Shown here: positions 15,841-24,291 of the stretch, piece by piece
Position numbering within the stretch: the stretch's first letter is position 1
Layout of the letters: each line of letters begins with the position of its first letter
NCBI RefSeq assembly: GCF_003057615.1
Contig: NZ_QAFW01000013.1
Location: 1 to 56,321, forward strand
DNA from: Metalysinibacillus jejuensis
GTDB taxonomy: Bacteria > Bacillota > Bacilli > Bacillales_A > Planococcaceae
Length of the DNA stretch: 56,321 nt
Reading direction: 5' to 3'
Position numbers and translations under genes: made by a program
Notes under the pieces: model-generated
Databases searched by the model: none
The model's input: only the letters and a program-made list of their open reading frames with translations
What the model was told of the DNA's origin: nothing

Positions 15841-16728
15841 TTAAATATCTTGAATGTTATCGAAGTTCACCTTTTTCATATCTAGCTCCGGCTCTTCTTC
15901 CTCTTCAGGTACATCTTCTTTTGCAATATACTCGATAGCTACCTCACCATAATCACTTACGTCAAGGCCATGCGCAGACAAGTCTTCTGTCACTTCGTCG
16001 TCGTCAATACCATCTCCGAACGACTGCGCTTCAATATCCACAATACAATTCGGATCAATTTGACTTAAATCTATCATTGGCTCTTCCTCAGCAATAGCAG
16101 GTACATCTTCTTTCGTTAAATATTCAATCGGTACTTCCGTGTAATCACTGACATCTAAACCATGTGCTGATAAATCTTTTGTTGCAACTTCATGAGCTAC
16201 CCCATCACCAAATGACTTAGCTTCGATATCTGTGAAATCATCACTTTCATACTTTGTATACGTACCGTGATAATCATGCTCTTCTACCGTTTGCATCATA
16301 TCAGCTGCGAAACTATCATCTGCAAAGTCAGCATAGTTATCCGTGTGGTAAAGATCTTGCTCTAATGATGTAAATAAAATCGTACGCTTGCGTAACACCT
16401 TACCATTATCCGTTAACTGAATAACGCATTTACCACCACTCGGTAAAACGGCCAACTTATCAAAGCGCTGTTCAGCTTTATATAATAAATGTGCGCGTGG
16501 TACGATAGGTAACATCGCATCAAAATTCAGTTTTGGCGTTTGACGTAACGCTGATGACCAAACTAACTCTTGATCTTTAATCACTTCAAGTACAGCATTG
16601 CTTAGTTGCTCACCTGTACGAATGACGAATACAATATTCGCATGATTTGCCTCATCCCCTGGTTGGATGCGATGTAGTAGTAGTTCTTCTTCTTGAATTA
16701 CGTCACACATATAAATAAATGTAGCCAT
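15841..16728 (-). CDS. Acidic protein with internal duplication, unknown
   Basis: 295 residues. Residues 1-125 form a mixed alpha/beta-looking domain (RTGEQLSNAVLEVIKDQELV, GGKCVIQLTDNGKVLRKRT). From 130 the protein is very acidic. Two copies of a roughly 50-residue unit start at 167 and 231, a 64-residue period. Each copy has DIEA-SFGDG, then DLSAHGLDVSDY, then IEY--KEDVP. A clean GAGGGGAG site precedes the ATG. No signal peptide or membrane helix. I do not recognise the family. The head could be a stimulus- or ligand-binding domain and the tail an interaction array; both are inference. Confidence 0.75.
   Translation of the reverse strand: MATFIYMCDVIQEEELLLHRIQPGDEANHANIVFVIRTGEQLSNAVLEVIKDQELVWSSALRQTPKLNFDAMLPIVPRAHLLYKAEQRFDKLAVLPSGGKCVIQLTDNGKVLRKRTILFTSLEQDLYHTDNYADFADDSFAADMMQTVEEHDYHGTYTKYESDDFTDIEAKSFGDGVAHEVATKDLSAHGLDVSDYTEVPIEYLTKEDVPAIAEEEPMIDLSQIDPNCIVDIEAQSFGDGIDDDEVTEDLSAHGLDVSDYGEVAIEYIAKEDVPEEEEEPELDMKKVNFDNIQDI
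15889..16230 (-). repeat. 192-bp-period duplication inside the acidic protein gene
   Basis: Two units, about 16080-16230 and 15889-16038, encode the same SFGDG...LSAHGLDVSDY...KEDVP block. They have diverged at many codons, so the duplication is not recent. Confidence 0.8.
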
Positions 16729-16833
16729 AATTCTCCCCTCCTCAAAACACTGTCATAAATTTTTTTAATTTTCTACTCAATTCAAGTATAGTGCTTTTAT
16801 GGCAAAAAATGAAGTAACATCGCCTAGAGCATA

Positions 16834-16877
16834 AAAAGAACCGTCTGAAGTCCCTAATAATAGGCACAACAGACAGC
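16834..16877 (-). terminator. Terminator of nfo
   Basis: The outer arms GCTGTCTG / CAGACGG enclose the perfect inner palindrome CCTATTATTAGG. TTCTTTTTAT follows on the minus strand. Confidence 0.65.
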
Positions 16878-16882
16878 ATTTT

Positions 16883-17773
16883 TTAACGTAAAGCATCAAT
16901 GCGCGCTCGGTCAAAACTCCCAGAACGCAACATATCAATTTCAATTTTATACGGTGCTTGCTTTGATTTTGGATTATCAGTAAGGGCAACATAAGGCGTT
17001 TCTAGGATTTTAGGTACCGATTCGAAAGCATTATGATGCACAATTTGGTGCAGTGTGTCAAAGCCAATATAACCAAAACCAATATTTTCGTGACGGTCTT
17101 TACGTGCACCACGCTCATTTTTAGAGTCGTTAATGTGTAATACTTTAATGCGCGCTAACCCTACTGTTTTATCAAACTCAGTCAAGACACCGTCTAAGTC
17201 ACCAACTAAATCATAACCTGCATCATGCGTATGACACGTATCAAAACATACCGACAAACGCTCATTATGCGTAACGCCATCAATGATTTTAGCTAGCTCA
17301 TCAAATGAACGACCACACTCTGTTCCTTTACCTGCCATTGTTTCTAGCGCAATTTGTACAGGAAAATCTTGTGAGAGCACTTCGTTTAAGCCCTCAATAA
17401 TTTTAGCAATCCCCGCTTCCGCACCAGCACCTACGTGCGCACCTGGGTGCAACACAATTTGGTCGATGCCTAGTGCTGCGGTACGTTCGATTTCGCTTTG
17501 TAAAAAATCAACGCCTAAGCGAAACGTTGCAGGCTTTGTTGTATTGGCAATATTAATAATATACGGGGCATGCACGACAGCTTTTTGCATGCCATGCTCT
17601 TGCATATGAAGCAGCCCTGCTGGGATATTAAGCTCCTCAATCGGCTTGCGTCGTGTGTTTTGAGGCGCACCTGTATAAATCATAAATGTGTTAGCACCGT
17701 AAGAAAGAGCTTCCTCACTTGCACCTAACAACATCTCTTTACCACTCATCGAAACATGAGAACCTATTAACAA
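16883..17773 (-). CDS. nfo: Endonuclease IV
   Basis: An AP endonuclease that cuts 5' of abasic sites. 296 residues, the normal length. Visible metal-site motifs are IGSHVSMSG at the N terminus, [35 protein letters not shown], and [18 protein letters not shown]. The start is TTG behind GGAGCGAGTG. It lies 12 bp downstream of the DEAD-box helicase gene, the same pairing as cshB-nfo (yqfR-yqfS) in Bacillus. Confidence 0.95.
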   Translation of the reverse strand: MLIGSHVSMSGKEMLLGASEEALSYGANTFMIYTGAPQNTRRKPIEELNIPAGLLHMQEHGMQKAVVHAPYIINIANTTKPATFRLGVDFLQSEIERTAALGIDQIVLHPGAHVGAGAEAGIAKIIEGLNEVLSQDFPVQIALETMAGKGTECGRSFDELAKIIDGVTHNERLSVCFDTCHTHDAGYDLVGDLDGVLTEFDKTVGLARIKVLHINDSKNERGARKDRHENIGFGYIGFDTLHQIVHHNAFESVPKILETPYVALTDNPKSKQAPYKIEIDMLRSGSFDRARIDALR

Positions 17774-17785
17774 TTCACTCGCTCC

Positions 17786-19084
17786 TTATTTACCGCGCGC
17801 ACGTTTGCGGCGTTCCTTACGTTTAATTTCATCCATTTTCCAGCCCATTTTCTTTTTATACGCTGGCTTCACCTTTTTCGGTTTGCGCACTTTTGCTTTA
17901 GCAATTTGGTCAATTTCATTCACTTGACGCACACGGTTTTTACGTGCATGACGGTCCTTAAGCTCCACAAATTCACCGTTAACGATATCTTTGTGTTGAA
18001 GCGGAATACCCATTTTATCTAAGCGTGCTACTGCATCCTCATCTGATGGCTCAAACAATGTAATGGCTGTACCTTTGTTACCAGCACGCGCCGTACGACC
18101 AACGCGGTGAACAAAGAACTCTAAGTCGTCTGGAATTTCGTAGTTAATGACATGTGAAATCCCTTGAATATCAATACCACGTGCAGCAAGGTCTGTCGCT
18201 ACAATATATTGGAATTCAAGATCACGAATTTGCTTCATTACTTTACGACGATCACGCGGGCTTAAATCACCATGAATTTGGCCTGCGCGTATCCCGTTTG
18301 AATTTAAGAAGTGTGCTACACTCTCTGCCGTTTTACGCGTATTTGTAAAAATAACGGCTAAATACGGATTAATCGTTTGTGCAACTTCTAATAAACGTGC
18401 ATTCCGTGATTTTGAGCGTGTTGGCACAAGATAAAAATCGATATTTTCAGCGACAGGGCGCTTGTCCTTCATATTAATATGTGTTGGTGCTTCCATATAT
18501 TTTTTAAGGAAAGGTTGTAATTTCTCAGGGATTGTTGCTGAGAATACATACATTTCAAGATTTTCTGGCATGCTTGACGCAAAGCCGTCAATTTCTTCGA
18601 TGAAGCCCATATCAAACGCAAGGTCTGCTTCATCTACAACTAAAATATTCGCGGTATGCACATGAAGTGCGTCTTCTTTTACTAAATCGCGAATACGACC
18701 TGGTGTCCCTACAACGATTTGAGGTTGCACTGTTAATTTTTCGATATCACGTTTTTTGTCCGTACCACCGATATATAGTTTAGTACGAATGTCCGTGTGC
18801 GCTACTAATTGGTTAAGCGCCTCGTAAATTTGTTGAGCTAACTCACGGGTTGGCGATGTGATAACCGCTTGTACCGTTTGCTCATCTTCGTTAATACGCT
18901 GCACAATAGGTAATAGGAAACTATGCGTTTTACCTGTACCTGTATGTGCTTGTCCGATTGCACTCTTACCTTTTAAGATAAGCGGGATAATTTCCTTTTG
19001 AATTGGTGTTGGCTCTGTAAAGCCTAACTCAGCGATAGCCTCTTGTAAAAAAGGCTTGAACTGGTAATCTGTGTATTTTGACAT
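17786..19084 (-). CDS. cshB: DEAD-box RNA helicase CshB
   Basis: 432 residues. Motifs in order: Q motif with TPIQKEIIP, motif I GQAHTGTGKT, TSPTRELAQQ, VVDEADLAF (DEAD), VFSATIPE, VIFTNTRKT, ATDLAARGID, and HRVGRTARAG. The tail is highly basic, ending KRKERRKRARGK, as in CshB/YqfR, a cold-linked helicase. The ATG behind CAGGAGG is chosen over an upstream start that would cover the site. The position upstream of nfo supports CshB over CshA. Confidence 0.93.
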   Translation of the reverse strand: MSKYTDYQFKPFLQEAIAELGFTEPTPIQKEIIPLILKGKSAIGQAHTGTGKTHSFLLPIVQRINEDEQTVQAVITSPTRELAQQIYEALNQLVAHTDIRTKLYIGGTDKKRDIEKLTVQPQIVVGTPGRIRDLVKEDALHVHTANILVVDEADLAFDMGFIEEIDGFASSMPENLEMYVFSATIPEKLQPFLKKYMEAPTHINMKDKRPVAENIDFYLVPTRSKSRNARLLEVAQTINPYLAVIFTNTRKTAESVAHFLNSNGIRAGQIHGDLSPRDRRKVMKQIRDLEFQYIVATDLAARGIDIQGISHVINYEIPDDLEFFVHRVGRTARAGNKGTAITLFEPSDEDAVARLDKMGIPLQHKDIVNGEFVELKDRHARKNRVRQVNEIDQIAKAKVRKPKKVKPAYKKKMGWKMDEIKRKERRKRARGK

Positions 19085-19168
19085 TGTAATGCCTCCTGAC
19101 TGTTTCATTATTGTAACACGTTTATACGCATTCGCCTATTATACATCATATGTCAAGCATTGCTTTCT

Positions 19169-19197
19169 TTGTACTATTAACTAGGGTCCGTTATAAT
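19169..19197 (+). promoter_or_regulatory. Probable sigma-A promoter of ispH
   Basis: TTGTAC and TATAAT with a 17-bp spacer, 31 bp before the ATG. Confidence 0.65.
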
Positions 19198-19228
19198 AAG
19201 GGCATGTAACTATGAAAGGGGCACCATC

Positions 19229-20200
19229 ATGCAAGTAATTAAAATTAATCCTCGTGGCTATTGCTACGGTGTTGTTGATGCAATGGTTATTGCACGCAAC
19301 GCAGCACTCGACAAAAGCTTACCTCGTCCAATTTATATTTTAGGGATGATCGTCCACAACAAACATGTTACGGATGCATTTGAGGCGGATGGCATTATTA
19401 CGCTAGACGGCGAAAATCGCTTAGATATTATTCGTCAAGTAGATAAAGGCACTGTTATTTATACAGCACACGGTGTTTCACCTGAAATTCGTAAAATCGC
19501 GAAAGAAAAAGGCTTAGTAGCTATCGACGCTACGTGCCCGGATGTAACGGTAACACATGACTTAATTGCCGAAAAATCAGCAGAAGGTTATGACATTATT
19601 TACATCGGCAAAAAAAATCATCCTGAGCCAGAAGGTGCAATTGGCGTAGCGCCTGAACATGTTCACCTTGTACAAAATCCGGAAGATGTAGCCGCACTTC
19701 AACTTGCGAACGATAAATTGCTCGTAACGAATCAAACGACAATGAGTCAATGGGACGTGGCCCACATTATGGAACTCCTAAAAGAAAAATATCCGCATAT
19801 TGAAGTACACCAAGAAATTTGCTTAGCGACACAAGTACGTCAAGAAGCGGTAGCTAATCAAGCAGGGGTTGCTGACCTTTTAATCGTCGTAGGTGATCCG
19901 ATGTCTAATAACTCGAATCGTTTAACTCAAGTATCAGAAGAAATCGCACATACTAAATCGTACCGCATTGCAGATGTAGGTGAGTTAAAGTTAGAATGGT
20001 TACAAGGTGTAAATACAATTGCTGTCACAGCAGGTGCTTCTACACCAACACCTATTGTTAAAGAAGTGATTACTTTCCTAGAACAATATGACCCAACAAA
20101 TCCAGCAACACATAACATTGAACGTACGGTTGCACTTGACCGCATTTTACCAAAAATTAAAACGCCAAAACCGGTTGAAAAAATCTTACCAACCGACTAA
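19229..20200 (+). CDS. ispH: 4-hydroxy-3-methylbut-2-enyl diphosphate reductase
   Basis: The last step of the MEP isoprenoid pathway, giving IPP and DMAPP. 323 residues. The three cluster cysteines are in [13 protein letters not shown] (Cys12), [10 protein letters not shown] and [10 protein letters not shown]. The conserved histidines lie in [10 protein letters not shown] and YTAHGVSPE, and the TNQTTMS motif is present. A strong AAAGGGG site. It is transcribed alone and ends at a terminator. Bacillus has ispH in the same sigA-zur neighbourhood, so context agrees. Confidence 0.96.
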   Translation: MQVIKINPRGYCYGVVDAMVIARNAALDKSLPRPIYILGMIVHNKHVTDAFEADGIITLDGENRLDIIRQVDKGTVIYTAHGVSPEIRKIAKEKGLVAIDATCPDVTVTHDLIAEKSAEGYDIIYIGKKNHPEPEGAIGVAPEHVHLVQNPEDVAALQLANDKLLVTNQTTMSQWDVAHIMELLKEKYPHIEVHQEICLATQVRQEAVANQAGVADLLIVVGDPMSNNSNRLTQVSEEIAHTKSYRIADVGELKLEWLQGVNTIAVTAGASTPTPIVKEVITFLEQYDPTNPATHNIERTVALDRILPKIKTPKPVEKILPTD

Positions 20201-20208
20201 TACCAACT

Positions 20209-20239
20209 AGGTGAGCCCCTGCGCTCACCTCTTTTTTTA
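20209..20239 (+). terminator. Terminator of ispH
   Basis: AGGTGAGC / GCTCACCT stem followed by a run of seven T. Confidence 0.9.
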
Positions 20240-20280
20240 TTTTTATCGCTCTTCTACTGCTAGGCCTTGTACTTAATTCC

Positions 20281-20571
20281 ATGTTTTCACCACACCTAAA
20301 TAATGGATACGATTCTAAAAATTTTAGTATAAATTATTATTACTTCCCCATTATAGGAAATTACACTACACAAAAAGTAGTAGCTTATGTAGGTCAACGA
20401 GATATTAACTATCATTTCAAATCGGATAGAAAGTTTATAGCATTTAAGCAAAGTGGTAGCACTAATTCCGCCTATAATTTTTCATATTTAACAATTAAAG
20501 AGCTCATTCCTGCTCTTTGGGCATGCGTATTATCTGTATTTATTGCCGTTAAAAATATTTTCTTTTGGTAA
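20281..20571 (+). CDS. Unknown protein, possibly 5'-truncated
   Basis: 96 codons from the first ATG, with no ribosome site. The frame is open back to 20215, and the preceding codons encode a hydrophobic run (IFIALLLLGLVLNS) that looks like a signal or membrane helix. No ATG, GTG or TTG lies in that stretch, and it overlaps the ispH terminator. The visible part is a soluble segment rich in Y, N and S, with a hydrophobic C-terminal helix (LIPALWACVLSVFIAV). This is either a gene that lost its 5' end or one that uses a rare start. No family recognised. Confidence 0.4.
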   Translation: MFSPHLNNGYDSKNFSINYYYFPIIGNYTTQKVVAYVGQRDINYHFKSDRKFIAFKQSGSTNSAYNFSYLTIKELIPALWACVLSVFIAVKNIFFW

Positions 20572-20610
20572 GCAAAAGCCGCTACGGTCATTTCCGTAAC
20601 GGCTTTTGTG
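20572..20610. terminator. Bidirectional terminator before the MMPL gene end
   Basis: A 16-bp stem (GCAAAAGCCGCTACGG and its near-complement) with a six-base loop. It serves the minus-strand MMPL gene and the plus-strand fragment. Confidence 0.85.
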
Positions 20611-20614
20611 TTAT

Positions 20615-22759
20615 TTATTTTTGACGCCATAACTTGCTTGGCCAATAAGCAATTTTTCCAAACGCTGCTAACAGCGCCGGTACAAGTAATGGACGTACAA
20701 TAAATGTATCAAGCAAAATACCGAGTGCCGTTACAATACCAAACTGCACGAGCAATTGAATTGGCAATGAAGCTAATACTAAGAAAGTACCCGCTAAAAT
20801 AATACCTGCCGATGTAATGACAGCTCCTGTAGAAGCTACACCATTTTCTATCGCTTGATTATGACTAACGCCGCTATGACGATTTTTCCAAACTTCAGAA
20901 ATCATAAATATATTGTAGTCATTACCTAAAGCTACGATAAATACAAAGCTATAAAGCGGGATAGCACTCGCCATCGCTGACTGTCCAAGTACATAGTGAA
21001 TAATTAACCAACCTGCGCCAAGTGCAGCGAAGAAAGATACCACAACAGTCGCCATTAAACTTACCGCAGTAATTGGTGCACGTAAATATACAATGAGTAA
21101 TACTAAAATAATGATAATCATCGTTGGTTGAATAAGCTTTTCATCTGCTTCTTGTACATTTTTAGTGTCCACTTGCTCACTCGTTTCGCCGCCTAACCAA
21201 AAAGCTTCTCCTACAAGTTGTTTCATATCTTCTTTCATTTGTACAATATCTTCCATCGCTTTTACAGCGTACGGATTCTCTTTTAAGTCAACGCTGTATA
21301 ATTGATAGCCTTCAGCAACTTGTGGCTTCGCTACTTTTCCAACGTAAGGTAGTGCCTCTAACTGCTGTGTTAAATCTTTATCTGACTTGACAATTACACT
21401 TACCGGAGCAAGCTCACCAGCCGTGAAGTGCTCTTCAATAATACTAAACCCTTCACGCGACGGCATATCTTCTGGGAAGGAAGAGATTAAGTCATAACTG
21501 AACTCAATTTTAGGCGACATTGCTGCAAGCCCTGCTAAAATCAACACAGTTACCGCCATTACGAGCCAGTGACGTTTTACAGTAAAACGCCCAATTTTAC
21601 GCATAATACGATGAGGTGGCGCAAGCGGTTTATAAGGTTTACCTTTTTTCGCTGCGTGTGCACGTGCCATCTCTTCGGTACGAGGGATAAATGGCCAAAA
21701 CGCATAACGACCTAATAGCCCTAAAATTGCAGGTAGTAAAGTTAATACAGCAATTGCAGTAATTAAAATACCAAAGCTAAACGGGATAGCAAAACGATGA
21801 AATGCACCGTAATTTGCTAAAATTAAGGTTAACAAACCAATTACTACAGTTGCTGCACTCATAATAATGGCTCCACCTGCCGAGCGTAATGCGATAGATA
21901 AAGCTTTTAATTTATTAGGCTCTTCTAGCAATGTATCACGGTATTTTGTAATTAAAAATAAACAGTAATCCGTACCAGCACCGAATAATAATACAATCAT
22001 AATGGATACAGCTTGCGCGTCTTTCGTAAGCCAACCCGCTTCGGTCATCGCGCCCAGCAATGGACTTACGACTAAAAAGGCAATACTTACTACTAAAATC
22101 GGGATAATAGCGAGTAAGGGTGAACGATAAATCACGAGTAATATGACTAAAATGATAATAACAGTTGCTGCCATTAGCTGAAAGTCTGCTGATTTAAACA
22201 AGTCCGTCGCATCAATCGAAATACCAACAGGCCCTGAATGACGCGCGTGTAACCCCTCATCTGTTAATGGCGTATCAAAAGGATTAACGTCTAATGTATC
22301 ACTAACTTGTTTAGTAATTGCACTAACACTTTCTTTTAAGTTAGCTGTACTCGTATTTTCATCAAAAAATATAGGTGTTACGAGCGCTTTACCATCTTCA
22401 GAGACCGAACCCATCAATGCTTGTGGTGGAATGGTACCAAGTGGTGGAATAAATTTTTGACCTGCTACAGGATTTTCGTCTAACGTATTGTATAAGGTTT
22501 GGATAATTTGAATATCTTCTAGCGTCAAACCTTCCTCACGTTGCCACGTAATTAATAACGGAATACCTGTATTGCTTGAAAAATACGTGTCTTTTAAAGC
22601 CGCTGCTTGCATGGACATTTCTTCTTCTGGTAAATTTACCAACGCTACATCTTCTATACTATTAATTTGTGGAAAAAGTTTACCGAGTAATAAAGCTAAT
22701 GCGATCCATAGACCGAGTAAAACAATACGCATCGGTTTACGTTCAAATAATTTTGTCAC
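20615..22759 (-). CDS. MMPL family transporter (RND superfamily)
   Basis: 714 residues in two similar halves. Each half has one helix, an extracytoplasmic domain, and then five or six helices. The MMPL signatures are clear: FGAGTDYCLFLITKYRD in the first half and VALGNDYNIFMISEVWK in the second, both with the proton-relay aspartate-tyrosine pair. Such proteins export lipids, peptides or drugs. The GTG behind AAAAAAGGAGG is chosen over upstream starts lying in the promoter. It is divergent from a MerR-type regulator, which probably controls it. Confidence 0.9.
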   Translation of the reverse strand: MTKLFERKPMRIVLLGLWIALALLLGKLFPQINSIEDVALVNLPEEEMSMQAAALKDTYFSSNTGIPLLITWQREEGLTLEDIQIIQTLYNTLDENPVAGQKFIPPLGTIPPQALMGSVSEDGKALVTPIFFDENTSTANLKESVSAITKQVSDTLDVNPFDTPLTDEGLHARHSGPVGISIDATDLFKSADFQLMAATVIIILVILLVIYRSPLLAIIPILVVSIAFLVVSPLLGAMTEAGWLTKDAQAVSIMIVLLFGAGTDYCLFLITKYRDTLLEEPNKLKALSIALRSAGGAIIMSAATVVIGLLTLILANYGAFHRFAIPFSFGILITAIAVLTLLPAILGLLGRYAFWPFIPRTEEMARAHAAKKGKPYKPLAPPHRIMRKIGRFTVKRHWLVMAVTVLILAGLAAMSPKIEFSYDLISSFPEDMPSREGFSIIEEHFTAGELAPVSVIVKSDKDLTQQLEALPYVGKVAKPQVAEGYQLYSVDLKENPYAVKAMEDIVQMKEDMKQLVGEAFWLGGETSEQVDTKNVQEADEKLIQPTMIIIILVLLIVYLRAPITAVSLMATVVVSFFAALGAGWLIIHYVLGQSAMASAIPLYSFVFIVALGNDYNIFMISEVWKNRHSGVSHNQAIENGVASTGAVITSAGIILAGTFLVLASLPIQLLVQFGIVTALGILLDTFIVRPLLVPALLAAFGKIAYWPSKLWRQK

Positions 22760-22790
22760 AGGCGGTGCCTCCTTTTTTCTATCTATCAAC

Positions 22791-22820
22791 ATTGTACAAA
22801 AGTTATACAACGTTTGACAA
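22791..22820. promoter_or_regulatory. Divergent promoter with a MerR-type operator
   Basis: The inverted repeat TTGTA-N9-TACAA (22792-22810) overlaps a minus-strand promoter reading TTGTCA, 18 bp, TACAAT (22820 to 22791) for the MMPL gene. A plus-strand TTGACA (22814-22819) faces the merR-like gene, with a poor TTGAAT 17 bp on. An operator lying in the spacer is the usual MerR layout. Confidence 0.6.
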
Positions 22821-22875
22821 GTAAAGATTTTTTTTGTTGAATAGAGAGACAGATCTATAAAGGTGAGGAGATACG

Positions 22876-23748
22876 ATGCACAAAGAAGTCACATATACAA
22901 TACAACAAGTAGCACAAAAAACGGGACTCTCTAAGCAAGTAATACGCAAATGGGAGACACGCTACAACGTTATACAACCCGCACGTCTTGCCAATGGTTA
23001 CCGCACTTATACCGAAGCAGAGCTGACAATTTTACAACGTACCCAACAATTTGTGAAAGATGGCTATACGATTGCAGAAGCAGCTGAGCGTGCTAAACAG
23101 ACGATGTTAAGTGCTTCTCAACCGTTTTCCACACTTACTGCACATGATTTTTTGCAAGCGCTTGAGAGCGTCGGCGCGCGCGCAGATGAGCAACAACTTA
23201 TGCAACTTTTGCATAAAGCACACCATACGCTCGGTTTGCTAACGATGATTGACACAGTAATCGTTCCCTTTTTATTACGCGTCGGTCAACTTTGGTGTGA
23301 CAGAACATGGACAGAATACCAAGAAGCGATTAGCAGCCAAACCATTCGTGATTTTTTAGCGAATGCTCGTAGGCAAATTTTTGTAGCTGAAGATGCACCA
23401 CTTATTATCGGTAGTTGCTTACCGGAAGAGCGCCATGAAATTCCTATGCAACTTTTGCTTTTACGCTGTGCACTTACCGGTTATAAAACATTAATGCTCG
23501 GACCTGCCCCTGCGCCGCGCGCGATTGAACAAGCTGTACAACAAAAACTACCTATAGCTATACTACTTAGCGTGTCTACACCTACTAGCGAGGCGATACT
23601 CGCACCACTTGAACGCTTTGCACGCACAACGGATGTCCCTTTCTTTTTAGGTGGACATGGCACCGATCACTTACCTATATCGTTAACGCATATTCACGTT
23701 AATAACCATCTACACTCTATTCTTAGTAAAATAGCAACGGTATCGTGA
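22876..23748 (+). CDS. MerR family regulator with B12-binding-like C-terminal domain (CarH/LitR type)
   Basis: 290 residues. An N-terminal MerR helix-turn-helix (YTIQQVAQKTGLSKQVIRKW) comes first. It is followed by a four-helix bundle with RVGQLWCDRTWTEYQEA, and then a Rossmann-like domain with CLPEERHEIP and GGHGTDHLP. In CarH photoreceptors the bundle carries W-x9-EH. Here Trp140 and Glu150 are kept, but the histidine is Ala151. The His187 position expected to ligate cobalt is kept. So adenosylcobalamin binding is possible but uncertain. The stop codon lies inside the end of an insertion-element relic, so the native C terminus may be slightly changed. It probably controls the divergent MMPL gene. 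Confidence 0.82.
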   Translation: MHKEVTYTIQQVAQKTGLSKQVIRKWETRYNVIQPARLANGYRTYTEAELTILQRTQQFVKDGYTIAEAAERAKQTMLSASQPFSTLTAHDFLQALESVGARADEQQLMQLLHKAHHTLGLLTMIDTVIVPFLLRVGQLWCDRTWTEYQEAISSQTIRDFLANARRQIFVAEDAPLIIGSCLPEERHEIPMQLLLLRCALTGYKTLMLGPAPAPRAIEQAVQQKLPIAILLSVSTPTSEAILAPLERFARTTDVPFFLGGHGTDHLPISLTHIHVNNHLHSILSKIATVS

Positions 23749-24005
23749 ACTACTCGTCACTTAGCTAAACCTAACGATTATTAACGCTTGAAGTGGAAGC
23801 TTCTTGGGAATAGAGCATGCGTATGAGCGTATTTTTTCACTCATAGCCGTGTCTTTTATGGTTTTTTAACATATCTTTAGGGTTCACGTCTTCGATACAG
23901 ATACTATCGTGATTTTTGATAAGTGCTGTACTTATTCAGAAAGTCCGTACGCTGATTGGCCACTTTAGGTTTTTGTTTTTGATAATTTTTCGCTTCAAAC
24001 AGCTT
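23745..24005 (-). mobile_element. Decayed IS605-type element: right end plus frameshifted tnpB fragment
   Basis: On the minus strand, 24005-23925 reads KLFEAKNYQKQKPKVANQRT and continues FLNKYST. After a frameshift, 23923-23837 reads IKNHDSICIEDVNPKDMLKN and then HKRHGYE before a stop. This is the TnpB helix plus the RuvC-II region; the catalytic glutamate is in CIEDVN. The zinc ribbon and RuvC-III are deleted. A right end follows: GAAGCTTCCACTTCAAG, a variable loop, AAGTGACGAGTAGTTCAC. It matches the right-edge element. The coding part is clearly dead. A second hairpin-like piece near 24203-24240 (CACCACCTGTAGAGGATGGG) may be another element end. Confidence 0.8.
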
Positions 24006-24247
24006 CATTATCAATTACTGGTCTTCTATATTTTGTAACCAGTACAAGATGATAATAAAGGAGGCGTACTGAATGGTTATTTGCCTCTAGCGCCATGTTA
24101 TATCAGCTCTTTTCTTATATAAACTGATTATAAATAAAACAGCACTTTGCTTTAATTTTCGGCTTTCGAATTGCCAAAGATAACCCTCATACGAACCGGC
24201 ATTCATCACCACCTGTAGAGGATGGGCGACTTCTGCCTAAATCAGTT
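24006..24247. other. Gene-free remainder between the tnpB relic and a terminator
   Basis: No usable open frame. The only suggestive piece is the stretch at 24203-24240, which resembles the right end of another IS605 subgroup on the minus strand. Everything else looks like decayed sequence. Confidence 0.4.
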
Positions 24248-24289
24248 AAAAAAAGTTGGGGCGACCGTAACAATCGCCCCAACTTTTTA
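24248..24289 (-). terminator. Terminator of the cation-efflux gene
   Basis: AAAAGTTGGGGCGA-type arms pair over about 15 bp around an eight-base loop, then T7 on the minus strand. Confidence 0.9.
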
Positions 24290-24291
24290 TG

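Noticed and set aside
24140-24247. A third IS605 right end near 24203-24240
   Set aside because: The CACCACCTGTAGAGGATGGG hairpin is suggestive, but I could not find a matching tnpB part or a second copy in the window, so it is mentioned only within the relic entries.
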